This document shows positions 1 through 6,946 of a stretch of 9,919 nucleotides of DNA, piece by piece. Position numbers and translations under genes: made by a program. Source of the DNA: a bacterium. GTDB lineage: Bacteria; Zhuqueibacterota; Zhuqueibacteria; Thermofontimicrobiales; Thermofontimicrobiaceae. Under the pieces are notes generated by a model. It ran no database searches. It saw only the letters and a list, made by a program, of their open reading frames with translations, and was not told the DNA's origin. The stretch is from positions 1-9,919 of the forward strand of contig DSAU01000027.1 in the NCBI GenBank assembly GCA_011046315.1, in the 5' to 3' direction. Numbering within the stretch: the first letter of the stretch is position 1; the number at the start of each line of letters is the position of its first letter.

Positions 1-1
1 C

Positions 2-3000
2 GTCGGCAGCAATGCCACCGAGAATACGATCACGCAGAACAGTATTTACCACAACGAGCGCAAAGGCATCTTCACTGATGGTGGCAATCATGATTTGCCC
101 CGGCCGGTGATCATTAGCATTGGCTCGGTCACCGGCACCGCGCCGCCCAATGCGACGATCGAAATTTTCTCCAGCCCGGACGATGAGGGCAAAATCTACG
201 AGGCGAGTGTCACCTCCGATGGTAATGGCGATTTTTTCTGGGCCGGATCCCCGATTGGCCCGTATGTGACAGCTACTGCAACCGATGGTGCTGGCAACAC
301 CTCAGAATTTTCATCACCCAGGTCCATCGCGTCAATGGTTGTCACCACCACGGCGGATGCCGGCGAAGGGAGCTTGCGCTGGGCGATTGAACAGGCGAAT
401 CTGAACTTCGGCCCGGATTCCATCACCTTCAACATCCCCATGTCCGATGATGGCTATGATGGTCTGGGCTGGACGATTAAGCCGCTTACCAATTTGCCAG
501 CTTTGTCGGATGGCGGAACAATCATCGATGGCTGGTCCCAAATTCGAAATCAGGGAGATACCAATCCGGCCGGTCCGAAAATCGTGCTGGATGGAAGCAA
601 TGTTACGGGAGATTATCGGGTTGGATTATTAGTCCACTCTGCAGAGAATGTTATCTCCGGATTGAGCATCATCGGCTTCAGTACTATCGGAATAGAAATA
701 TATTTCGATGTGGGACACCATAACCGGATTATAGGGAATTTCATTGGAGTTACAACGGATGGCAGCGATACCCTGGGCAACGGCTATGGCATTTCCATCG
801 GCGGCGGCGCCAAACATAACATCATCGGAGGAACGGAACCTCAAGAACGGAATATAATCTCCGGGAATTATCTTTATGGTATTTCCATATTCAGTGACAG
901 CAATGCAGTGGTCGGCAATTACATCGGCACCAATTCCGACGGGACGACGGCTCTTGGCAATGGCAACACCGGGATTGTGCTGGGCGCGCCGGGATCATGG
1001 AACCGAATTGGCGGCAGCTCCCCTGGCGAGGGCAACGTCATTTCAGGAAATGAGTCTCATGGCATTCATATTTCTGGCAATGGCACACAGTACAATACCG
1101 TCATGGGCAATATCATCGGGCTGAATGCCGCCGGAACCGATACCCTGGGCAACAGGAGAGGGATTTATATCCAGGATAACTCTGACAATAATGAAATCGG
1201 CGGCGCAGACCTAGGCGCCGCGAACGTCATATCCGGCAATCATGAGAACGGCATAAAGATTTTTAACGCCCATTATAATCAGATTGTGGGCAACCGAATC
1301 GGCACGGATATGACCGGTCAGGCTATTTTTCCCAATGGATCTGATGGTGTCACCATTATGAGCGGCGCCCAACATAATCTCGTCGGTCCAGGTAACGTTA
1401 TCTGTTTCAATAACGCTCGCGGAGTTATTGTCCATGGAGATTTCACATTTTATAATCGCATTACCCAAAATTCGATTTTCAATAACAAATGGGAAGGTAT
1501 TTTGCTTTCTAATGGCGGAAATATGGAATTGCCGGCGCCAGTGATCGCCCGCGTCAATCCGCTCGAAGGCAGCGCTCCCCCCAATGCCACGGTGGAAATC
1601 TTTGCCGATTCATCTAGCGATGGACGGATGTATCTCGGCTTCGTCGCTGCCGATGCCAGCGGCGCATTCCGCTGGGATGAAGCGGTTATGGGTCCTTATG
1701 TGACGGCCACTGCTACCGATGAGCTGGGGAACACGTCTGAATTTTCCGATAATTACCTGGTGGACATTGCTGATGATACCGCGCAAGTTCTGGAGCAGGA
1801 CTCTCTGGCGCTGGTCGCCCTGTACAACAGCACCAACGGCACAGACTGGACGAATAACAGCAACTGGCTGACCGGACCGGTTTCCACCTGGTATGGGATT
1901 ACCGTAGAATATGGTCGAGTTTCCCGGGTAGATTTGTATCAGAACAACCTGGTGGGGACAATTCCTCCTGAAATTGGCAATCTAACCAATATGCAACAGC
2001 TTATTCTTAGCCGGAATCAACTTTCAGGCTCAATTCCGAGTGAATTTACAAATTTAGCTCAATTAAAAAATTTGTATATCAATGATAATCAATTGACTGA
2101 TCTTCCTGATCTCTCTCCCGCCACCAGCCTGGTTGACCTCCGGATTCAGAACAATAAATTTACCTTCGAAGATATTGAGCCGAATTTATTTGTTGCCAAT
2201 TTTATCTATTCCCCACAGGATAGCGTGGGTGTGCGGCAGGACACCAGCATCGATCACGGCGCCAGCTTGACCATTTCGCTAGCTGTCGGCGGCGCCGCAA
2301 ATCAATATCAATGGATGAAGAATGACGTCGCTATCCCGGGCGCCAATAGCAATTCGTATACGATCGATTCGGCAGCGTCTGCGGATCAAGGGTCTTACGT
2401 CTGTAAAATAACCAACACCCTTGCCACGGCATTAACACTGTACAGCCGACCGATTTACGTTACAGTGACGGGCGCAGTTTTGCTGCCAGACAATTGGAAT
2501 TTTACCGCCAACACCGGCAACAGCGCCACCATTGTTTTGCCCACCACTGCCAATCCCAATATTGATGGCGTGCCGCTGCAAAATGACGACTATATTGGTG
2601 TGTTCACGCCTGCCGGACTCTGCTGTGGCTGGAAACAGTGGCAGGGAGCAAACATTGCGATTACTGCCTGGGGCGATAATGATCAAACACCAGAAATAGA
2701 TGGATTCCAGACCGGCGAGAACATTAACTACCGGGTCTATCGGATCAGCGAAGCGCAGGAATGGGATACTGTTCAGGTGGATTATAGCCAGGGAACCGGC
2801 AACTATGCGAGCAATGCATTTATGGTGCTGAATCAATTCGATGTGATCTCTCAGCGTTCGATTACATTAAATTTTGCTACCGGTTGGAACATGTTTTCGA
2901 TCAATGTGGTACCGGATGATCCCAATATTGCCTCGGTAATGAGCCCGGTGGTCAGCATGCTGGTGCTGGTGAAAAATGACGCGGGACAGACTTTTATTCC

Positions 3001-4051
3001 GGCTTATGAAATCAATGATATCAATGAAATGACTTATGATGCCGGCTATCAAGCCTATTTTACTGAGGCAACACCGCTGGATGTATCTGGCGCTCCACTT
3101 GCTGCCGATACACCGATCAATCTTCCAGCCGGCCGGAGTTTGGTCAGTTATCTGCCCACGGTAGCGATTGATGTCGAAACCGCGCTGGCAACAATTAGCA
3201 GTCAATTGATCATCGCAAAGAACAACCAGGGTCAAACTTATATTCCAGCGTATGCTATCAATGACATCGGCGCCATGCTGCAAGGTCAGGGATATTTTTT
3301 GTATCTGCAAACTGCTGGTACGCTGGTGTATCCAACAGGTTTCGTTACAAATGACACAACAATAAGCTCACCCACGCTTGAACATTTTAGCTTTATTGCC
3401 AATACCGGTGAAAATGCCACCCTGGTCATACCAGCAGATATAAATCCCGGTTATTCAGATGGTCGTCCATTAGAAACCGGCGATGAAATTGGTGTTTTTA
3501 CCAGCGATGGGTTATGCTGCGGCGCCATTAGCTGGGAAGGCGCAAACAAAGCTCTTACCGTCTGGGGTGATAACAGCCAGACAGGTCAGGTCGATGGCTT
3601 TGCTGCCGAAGATACGTTTCGGATTCGAGTCTGGCATAAGGCTTCGAATACTGAGTTTGCAGCAACAATCGGTTTCCAGGCCGGTCATCCCCCGGTCTAT
3701 CAAGCCAATGGTTTTTCGGTATTGACCAAATTAATTGCCGATTTGAGTACGGCTGTTGTGGAAAAATCAGCGACCGATATCATTCCCACAGCTTCCCAGT
3801 TATCGCAGAATTATCCCAATCCGTTTAACCCGGAAACGACCATTGAATACGGCGTCCGGCAGGCGTGTCAGGTTCGGCTTGAAGTTTTTGACGTTGCCGG
3901 CAGAGAGGTGGTAGCGTTGGTAAACGACTTCCAGCAGCCGGGTGTTTACAAAGTCAATTTTAATGCGGGCAATCTGGCAACCGGATTGTATTTCTACCGC
4001 ATCCGCATGAAGGATTTTTCTGCGGTTAAGAAGATGGTGCTGTTGGAGTGA
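2..4051 (+). CDS. Large modular T9SS-exported surface protein (5' end outside window)
   Basis: The reading frame is open from base 2 with no stop. Its first codons (NTITQNSIYHNERKGIF) closely repeat an internal stretch (RITQNSIFNNKWEGIL, about 1455-1505), so the true start is upstream and the TTG at 95 is not a start. Domain order by position: end of a beta-helix (2-95); Ig-like module (98-328); a CSLREA-like motif SLRWAIEQAN (371-400); parallel beta-helix repeats (about 600-1526); second Ig-like module (1532-1760); plant-type leucine-rich repeats (about 1799-2190, e.g. IPPEIGNL and LSGSIPSEF); Ig-like domain with the QGSYVCKITN signature (about 2215-2470); GLCCG domain copy 1 (about 2480-2850); an internally repeated domain opening with GWNMFSINV (about 2880-3340); GLCCG domain copy 2 (about 3377-3740); type A sorting domain (3800-4048, LSQNYPNPFNPETTIEYG to the KKMVLLE end). 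The sorting domain points to T9SS export and surface attachment. No catalytic residues are recognised, so an adhesin or carbohydrate-binding role is only an inference. It ends in TGA. Confidence 0.9.
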   Translation, partial: VGSNATENTITQNSIYHNERKGIFTDGGNHDLPRPVIISIGSVTGTAPPNATIEIFSSPDDEGKIYEASVTSDGNGDFFWAGSPIGPYVTATATDGAGNTSEFSSPRSIASMVVTTTADAGEGSLRWAIEQANLNFGPDSITFNIPMSDDGYDGLGWTIKPLTNLPALSDGGTIIDGWSQIRNQGDTNPAGPKIVLDGSNVTGDYRVGLLVHSAENVISGLSIIGFSTIGIEIYFDVGHHNRIIGNFIGVTTDGSDTLGNGYGISIGGGAKHNIIGGTEPQERNIISGNYLYGISIFSDSNAVVGNYIGTNSDGTTALGNGNTGIVLGAPGSWNRIGGSSPGEGNVISGNESHGIHISGNGTQYNTVMGNIIGLNAAGTDTLGNRRGIYIQDNSDNNEIGGADLGAANVISGNHENGIKIFNAHYNQIVGNRIGTDMTGQAIFPNGSDGVTIMSGAQHNLVGPGNVICFNNARGVIVHGDFTFYNRITQNSIFNNKWEGILLSNGGNMELPAPVIARVNPLEGSAPPNATVEIFADSSSDGRMYLGFVAADASGAFRWDEAVMGPYVTATATDELGNTSEFSDNYLVDIADDTAQVLEQDSLALVALYNSTNGTDWTNNSNWLTGPVSTWYGITVEYGRVSRVDLYQNNLVGTIPPEIGNLTNMQQLILSRNQLSGSIPSEFTNLAQLKNLYINDNQLTDLPDLSPATSLVDLRIQNNKFTFEDIEPNLFVANFIYSPQDSVGVRQDTSIDHGASLTISLAVGGAANQYQWMKNDVAIPGANSNSYTIDSAASADQGSYVCKITNTLATALTLYSRPIYVTVTGAVLLPDNWNFTANTGNSATIVLPTTANPNIDGVPLQNDDYIGVFTPAGLCCGWKQWQGANIAITAWGDNDQTPEIDGFQTGENINYRVYRISEAQEWDTVQVDYSQGTGNYASNAFMVLNQFDVISQRSITLNFATGWNMFSINVVPDDPNIASVMSPVVSMLVLVKNDAGQTFIPAYEINDINEMTYDAGYQAYFTEATPLDVSGAPLAADTPINLPAGRSLVSYLPTVAIDVETALATISSQLIIAKNNQGQTYIPAYAINDIGAMLQGQGYFLYLQTAGTLVYPTGFVTNDTTISSPTLEHFSFIANTGENATLVIPADINPGYSDGRPLETGDEIGVFTSDGLCCGAISWEGANKALTVWGDNSQTGQVDGFAAEDTFRIRVWHKASNTEFAATIGFQAGHPPVYQANGFSVLTKLIADLSTAVVEKSATDIIPTASQLSQNYPNPFNPETTIEYGVRQACQVRLEVFDVAGREVVALVNDFQQPGVYKVNFNAGNLATGLYFYRIRMKDFSAVKKMVLLE
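98..328 (+). repeat. Ig-like module, copy 1 (pairs with 1532-1760)
   Basis: This stretch and 1532-1760 encode the same module. Shared landmarks are P-x-PVI near the start, then APPNAT(I/V)EIF, a G(R/K)(M/I)Y step, GPYVTATATD and GNTSEFS. Each copy directly follows beta-helix sequence ending in a GGN-x(2)-LP-x-PVI junction. The protein therefore contains at least two tandem beta-helix plus Ig-like units, and the first lies mostly outside the window. Confidence 0.85.
818..1240 (+). repeat. Long-period beta-helix repeats inside the surface protein
   Basis: Three copies of an N-x-IGG-(six or so residues)-N-x-ISGN motif start at 818, 1001 and 1190, about 61-63 residues apart. Each is preceded by an IG-x(4)-G-x(3)-LGN motif (IGVTTDGSDTLGN, IGTNSDGTTALGN, IGLNAAGTDTLGN), with a weaker fourth copy (IGTDMTGQAIFPN) further on. 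Each long unit probably covers several turns of a right-handed parallel beta-helix, as in PbH1/pectate-lyase-like folds. The repeat is clear at protein level and only patchy at DNA level, which suggests old duplication. Confidence 0.8.
1532..1760 (+). repeat. Ig-like module, copy 2
   Basis: Second copy of the module described for 98-328, with APPNATVEIF, MGPYVTATATD and LGNTSEFS. It links the beta-helix to the leucine-rich repeat region. After this copy the protein switches architecture rather than starting a new beta-helix. Confidence 0.85.
2480..2850 (+). repeat. GLCCG domain, copy 1 (pairs with 3377-3740)
   Basis: This stretch and 3377-3740 encode matching domains of about 120 residues. 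Both contain an F-x-ANTG-(N/E)-(S/N)AT opening, G-x-PL(Q/E) before a (Y/E)IGVFT strand, the vicinal-cysteine motif GLCCG (2615-2629 here, 3509-3523 in copy 2), W-(Q/E)-GAN, a WGD(N)-x-QT turn and an (A/G)F-x-VL end. Such domains occur near the C-terminus of T9SS-exported proteins as I recall the family, but I cannot name this one with confidence. Confidence 0.75.
3377..3740 (+). repeat. GLCCG domain, copy 2
   Basis: Second copy of the domain at 2480-2850, placed just before the linker to the T9SS sorting domain. The two copies flank a region (2880-3340) that also repeats internally: QTFIPAYEINDINEM followed by GYQAYF matches QTYIPAYAINDIGAM followed by GYFLYL. Confidence 0.75.
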
Positions 4052-4292
4052 GGAACAATAGCTTCAAATTGTTAACAGACTTTAGACATTTTTGCCAACG
4101 AAGCCGCTCACTGAGGTTGATTATGAAATTCGTAAAACCTTTGGGTTGACGACTCCAACCGTCCAGGGCTCGGTTGTTTGATGGCGGAAAACTTTGAGAT
4201 CTTTTTGCTCATCCTGACATGGGTAATAGCATAACACATCTGCAGGCTATAGGATAGCTGTAAAATAATTTGAAATTTGAAAAAGGGATAAT
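4052..4292 (+). other. Gap between surface-protein and amylase genes, with small dyads
   Basis: No convincing gene lies in these 241 bases. Two hairpins share one arm: GGTTG (4144-4148) can pair with CAACC (4156-4160), while CAACCG (4156-4161) can instead pair with CGGTTG (4171-4176). A further hairpin (GCTAT 4246-4250, ATAGC 4254-4258, 3-base loop) sits 34 bases before the amylase start. A stop-free frame of about 32 codons (from about 4085 to a TGA at 4178-4180) reads protein-like (EVDYEIRKTFGLTTPTVQGS) but has no ATG start and no known match, so it may be a gene remnant or chance. A poor sigma70-like pair (TTGCTC 4205-4210, TAGCAT 4227-4232) is too weak to call as a promoter. Confidence 0.4.
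4054..4093 (+). terminator. Weak hairpin after the surface-protein gene
   Basis: A perfect 6-bp inverted repeat (AACAAT at 4054-4059, ATTGTT at 4068-4073) starts 2 bases after the stop, and a T5 run lies at 4089-4093. The stem is AT-rich and the T-run is distant, so termination here is only a possibility. Confidence 0.22.
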
Positions 4293-5993
4293 ATGTTAAA
4301 AAGAAAACTATCAGGAAATATTTTAAACTTCTGTAAATTATTTTTACTCATTTTGTTTGTAGTTGTTTTAATTCCCACTCCTTCGAATTCACAGGATCAT
4401 GAGAGTTGGAGTTATAATCTGAACATTTACGAAGTGAATCTGCGCCAATACACCGCTTCAGGAACCTTTGCTGAGTTTGCAGCCCATTTGAACCGCCTGC
4501 AAGATTTGGGTGTCGGCATTGTTTGGTTTATGCCTATTCATCCCATTGGCGTACAAAATCGTTTGGGCTCTCTCGGTAGTTATTATTCGGTAAGGGATTA
4601 TCTGGATATCAATCCTGAATTCGGCGCTTTAAATGATTTTAAAGCACTGGTCGATGCTATCCACGCCAGAGGCATGTATGTCATTCTGGATTGGGTTGGC
4701 AATCACACCGCCTGGGATAATCCGCTTACGAAAACACACCCGGAATGGTATGTAACCGATAGCAACGGCAATTTTGTACCGCCATTCGGTACCAATTGGA
4801 CGGATGTTATTCAATTGGATTACAGTAAGCAGGGCGTGTGGGATTATATGATTCAAGCTATGACTTATTGGATTGATGAAGCCGACATCGATGGTTTCCG
4901 TTGCGATGCGGTTAGCTTTATGCCCCTGGATTTCTGGTCAGCAGCTATCACTACTTTGAAGAATGTTAAACCGGAAATTTTTATGCTTGCCGAAGATGAC
5001 GGTCCACAATATCAATCCGTTGGGTTTGATATGACTTACGCATGGGGATTGCACGGCTTCGGAAATGGGGTTTTGAAACGGATTACCAACGGGACCAGCA
5101 ATGCAGCCGAGCTCGATCGCTATATTACAAATGAACTGAATTCTTATTCCAGCAATCATTACCGGATGTATTTTACCTCCAATCATGACGAGAACTCCTG
5201 GCACGGAACCGTGTTTGAACAATTTGGTGATGCCGCGGAACCATTCGCAGTGTTAACTGCAACAATGAACGGAATGCCTCTAATCTACAGCGGGCAAGAA
5301 GCCGGCTTAAACAAACGGCTGCGGTTCTTCGACAAGGATCAGATCCCCTGGCAGCCGCACCCGTTCGCCGACATGTATAGCACATTGCTTCAGCTTAAAA
5401 AAGAAAACAAAGCATTGTGGAATGGCAGCAATGGCGGGCAATTTCAGCGTGTCAATACCACGAATGATCAGACGATTTTTGCTTTTGTCAGAGAAAAGGA
5501 AAATGATAAAATATTTGCGGTTTTTAATTTTTCCCCGGGATATAATGGCGCAACCCTGCTGGATACACTGTTTTGTGGCAGTTACACGGATGTATTTACA
5601 AATGATACGGTCTCATTTTACCAGGGAGCCAGCATTACGCTACCGGGCTGGGATTATAATATCTATCAACAGGCAAGTCCAACAACCGGTATAGTTGATG
5701 ATTTTGAAATGCAGCAAGAATTTGTTCTTTATCAGAACTACCCGAATCCCTTCAACCCCACGACGACTATCCGCTACCATTTGCCAAAAACAAGTCAGGT
5801 GCTGCTAAAAATTTATAACTTGCTGGGGGAGGATGTGCGTACACTAATGAGCGAAAAACAGAGCGGTGGAGAAAAAACTGTGGTATGGGATGGAAAGGAT
5901 CGGTTCGGAAGGGATGTGGATTCCGGGATTTATTTATACCGACTTAAAGTCGACAACTATTGCACCAGCCGAAGAATGCTACTGCTCCGTTGA
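4293..5993 (+). CDS. Secreted GH13 alpha-amylase-family glycoside hydrolase with T9SS sorting domain
   Basis: This 566-residue enzyme should hydrolyse or transfer alpha-linked glucans outside the cell. Residues 1-33 form a signal peptide (Lys/Arg-rich start, then a hydrophobic core LFLLILFVVVLIP). The GH13 (beta/alpha)8 barrel follows with all four conserved regions: DWVGNHT (D133, N137, H138), GFRCDAVSF (R203, nucleophile D205), MLAEDD (acid/base E234) and TSNHDENSW (H298, transition-state stabiliser D299). A small beta-rich domain C lies at about 385-460. Residues 478-566 are a type A T9SS sorting domain (LYQNYPNPFNPTTTIRYHLP to RRMLLLR). The ATG at 4293 has a Shine-Dalgarno-like AAAAGGG 5 bases upstream and is the only start that includes the signal peptide. 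The exact activity (alpha-amylase, neopullulanase or alpha-glucosidase) cannot be told from sequence alone. It lies 241 bases behind another T9SS substrate on the same strand, so both may act on polysaccharide at the cell surface. Confidence 0.93.
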   Translation: MLKRKLSGNILNFCKLFLLILFVVVLIPTPSNSQDHESWSYNLNIYEVNLRQYTASGTFAEFAAHLNRLQDLGVGIVWFMPIHPIGVQNRLGSLGSYYSVRDYLDINPEFGALNDFKALVDAIHARGMYVILDWVGNHTAWDNPLTKTHPEWYVTDSNGNFVPPFGTNWTDVIQLDYSKQGVWDYMIQAMTYWIDEADIDGFRCDAVSFMPLDFWSAAITTLKNVKPEIFMLAEDDGPQYQSVGFDMTYAWGLHGFGNGVLKRITNGTSNAAELDRYITNELNSYSSNHYRMYFTSNHDENSWHGTVFEQFGDAAEPFAVLTATMNGMPLIYSGQEAGLNKRLRFFDKDQIPWQPHPFADMYSTLLQLKKENKALWNGSNGGQFQRVNTTNDQTIFAFVREKENDKIFAVFNFSPGYNGATLLDTLFCGSYTDVFTNDTVSFYQGASITLPGWDYNIYQQASPTTGIVDDFEMQQEFVLYQNYPNPFNPTTTIRYHLPKTSQVLLKIYNLLGEDVRTLMSEKQSGGEKTVVWDGKDRFGRDVDSGIYLYRLKVDNYCTSRRMLLLR

Positions 5994-6016
5994 GCGGCAT
6001 GAAAATAAAATATATG

Positions 6017-6056
6017 TGGATCAGTTTGTATTCTGTTCCAACTTCGATTTTTTTTT
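6017..6056 (+). terminator. Probable terminator of the amylase gene
   Basis: An imperfect hairpin starts 24 bases after the amylase stop. TGGA-T-CAG (6017-6024) pairs with CTG-T-TCCA (6033-6040), giving seven pairs around one T-T mismatch and an 8-base loop. A run of nine T follows at 6048-6056. The 7-base spacer before the T-run is longer than usual, so this is a moderate call. Confidence 0.42.
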
Positions 6057-6097
6057 GCAATTGACATAAGACTCGATACTAATCCTTGCTCTCACCA

Positions 6098-6133
6098 CGC
6101 CAGAAATATTGGCGCACAATATATGTAACATAT
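6098..6133. repeat. Two small dyads between convergent genes
   Basis: CGCCA (6098-6102) and TGGCG (6110-6114) form a 5-bp stem with a 7-base loop. Next to it, ATATGT (6121-6126) and ACATAT (6128-6133) form a near-continuous 13-base palindrome. They lie just beyond the 3' end of the minus-strand methyltransferase gene. They could help end its transcript, but no T-run follows on that strand. Confidence 0.3.
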
Positions 6134-6142
6134 GCTCCACAC

Positions 6143-6928
6143 TCATTTTTGCTTGATCCCAACGAACAACTGCATCGGGTATTCCCCATCACCCAGAATA
6201 AATCGATCGTAGACCCCCTCCAACTTTATCTGTTTTACTTTCAGGCCTGATTCGTCAAAGAGAGAAAGCCATTCCGGTAGTGAAAAAAGGCCCAACTTAT
6301 GGCGATCGGTATGAATACTCAACTTGCCTTCTTGCCTGATCAGGTAGACAAGGGTTGCTTCGTAGGTTGAAGGATCTTGTTTGGGGATGTAGTTGTTTTC
6401 GAATATGGTAACCTCCACGCCTTCTTTCGCACCGGTATAACAAAAGTTGTTTTCCCTGAACTCTTCACGAGTTTTTGCGACGATCAGGAGTACACCGCCT
6501 GGATTCAGATGCTTACAAGCTGCGGCGATCGTACTCTGAAGCTCAGGCAATGTCTCCATATAATCGATTGACTCGGGTATAGCTACAATATCAAAGCGCT
6601 CCCCTAAGTCAACGCTTCGCATGTCTCCATACAGATAAGTGACATCCGGATTGATCTTTCTCTCAAGTTCGAGCATCCCTTCACTAATGTCTACTCCAGT
6701 CACCTTGAAGTATTTCTTGAAGGTGTAATCATTGCTACCGGCTCCGCAGCCTAAATGAAGCAATGTCTTGGCTTTAATCCCAGATATTTCTTTGATGATG
6801 TGTGTGTAATAATCAGTCAGATCCGCATAGTCGGCGGGAGAGGTAATGATAGACTCTGTCCATACAAGATCGTTGTAACAAAGCCACTTTTTTATTTGCA
6901 TTTCTATCTCCATGTCGTAGTTGTTCAC
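6143..6928 (-). CDS. Class I SAM-dependent methyltransferase
   Basis: A 261-residue protein with a Rossmann-type SAM-binding fold. Motif I is LHLGCGAGSND (57-67), the acidic residue for the SAM ribose is in GVDIS (D80), GDMR (101-104) and FDIVAIPES (112-120) follow, and LNPGGVLLI (141-149) is the usual post-motif strand and loop. This matches stand-alone small-molecule or unassigned methyltransferases of the Methyltransf_25 type; the acceptor substrate is unknown. The longest frame starts at a GTG (6928) with no ribosome binding site. The third in-frame candidate, ATG at 6901 (residue 10), has GGAG at 6908-6911 spaced 6 bases away and opens with QIKKWLCYNDLVWTE, where relatives usually begin, so 6901 is the likelier start. 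It lies 18 bases after the URO-D-like gene (45 if the ATG is used), so the two are probably one transcript. It looks less G+C-rich than that neighbour. Confidence 0.88.
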   Translation of the reverse strand: MNNYDMEIEMQIKKWLCYNDLVWTESIITSPADYADLTDYYTHIIKEISGIKAKTLLHLGCGAGSNDYTFKKYFKVTGVDISEGMLELERKINPDVTYLYGDMRSVDLGERFDIVAIPESIDYMETLPELQSTIAAACKHLNPGGVLLIVAKTREEFRENNFCYTGAKEGVEVTIFENNYIPKQDPSTYEATLVYLIRQEGKLSIHTDRHKLGLFSLPEWLSLFDESGLKVKQIKLEGVYDRFILGDGEYPMQLFVGIKQK

Positions 6929-6946
6929 TGCGGGGTTCGGCGCAGG

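Noticed and set aside
818..1240. CRISPR or tandem DNA repeat array
   Set aside because: The periodic units are coding beta-helix repeats of about 61-63 residues with diverged DNA, not direct repeats with spacers.
2432..3310. Long minus-strand frames opposite the surface-protein gene
   Set aside because: They lie within a continuous, domain-rich plus-strand gene and show low-complexity translations typical of antisense shadows.
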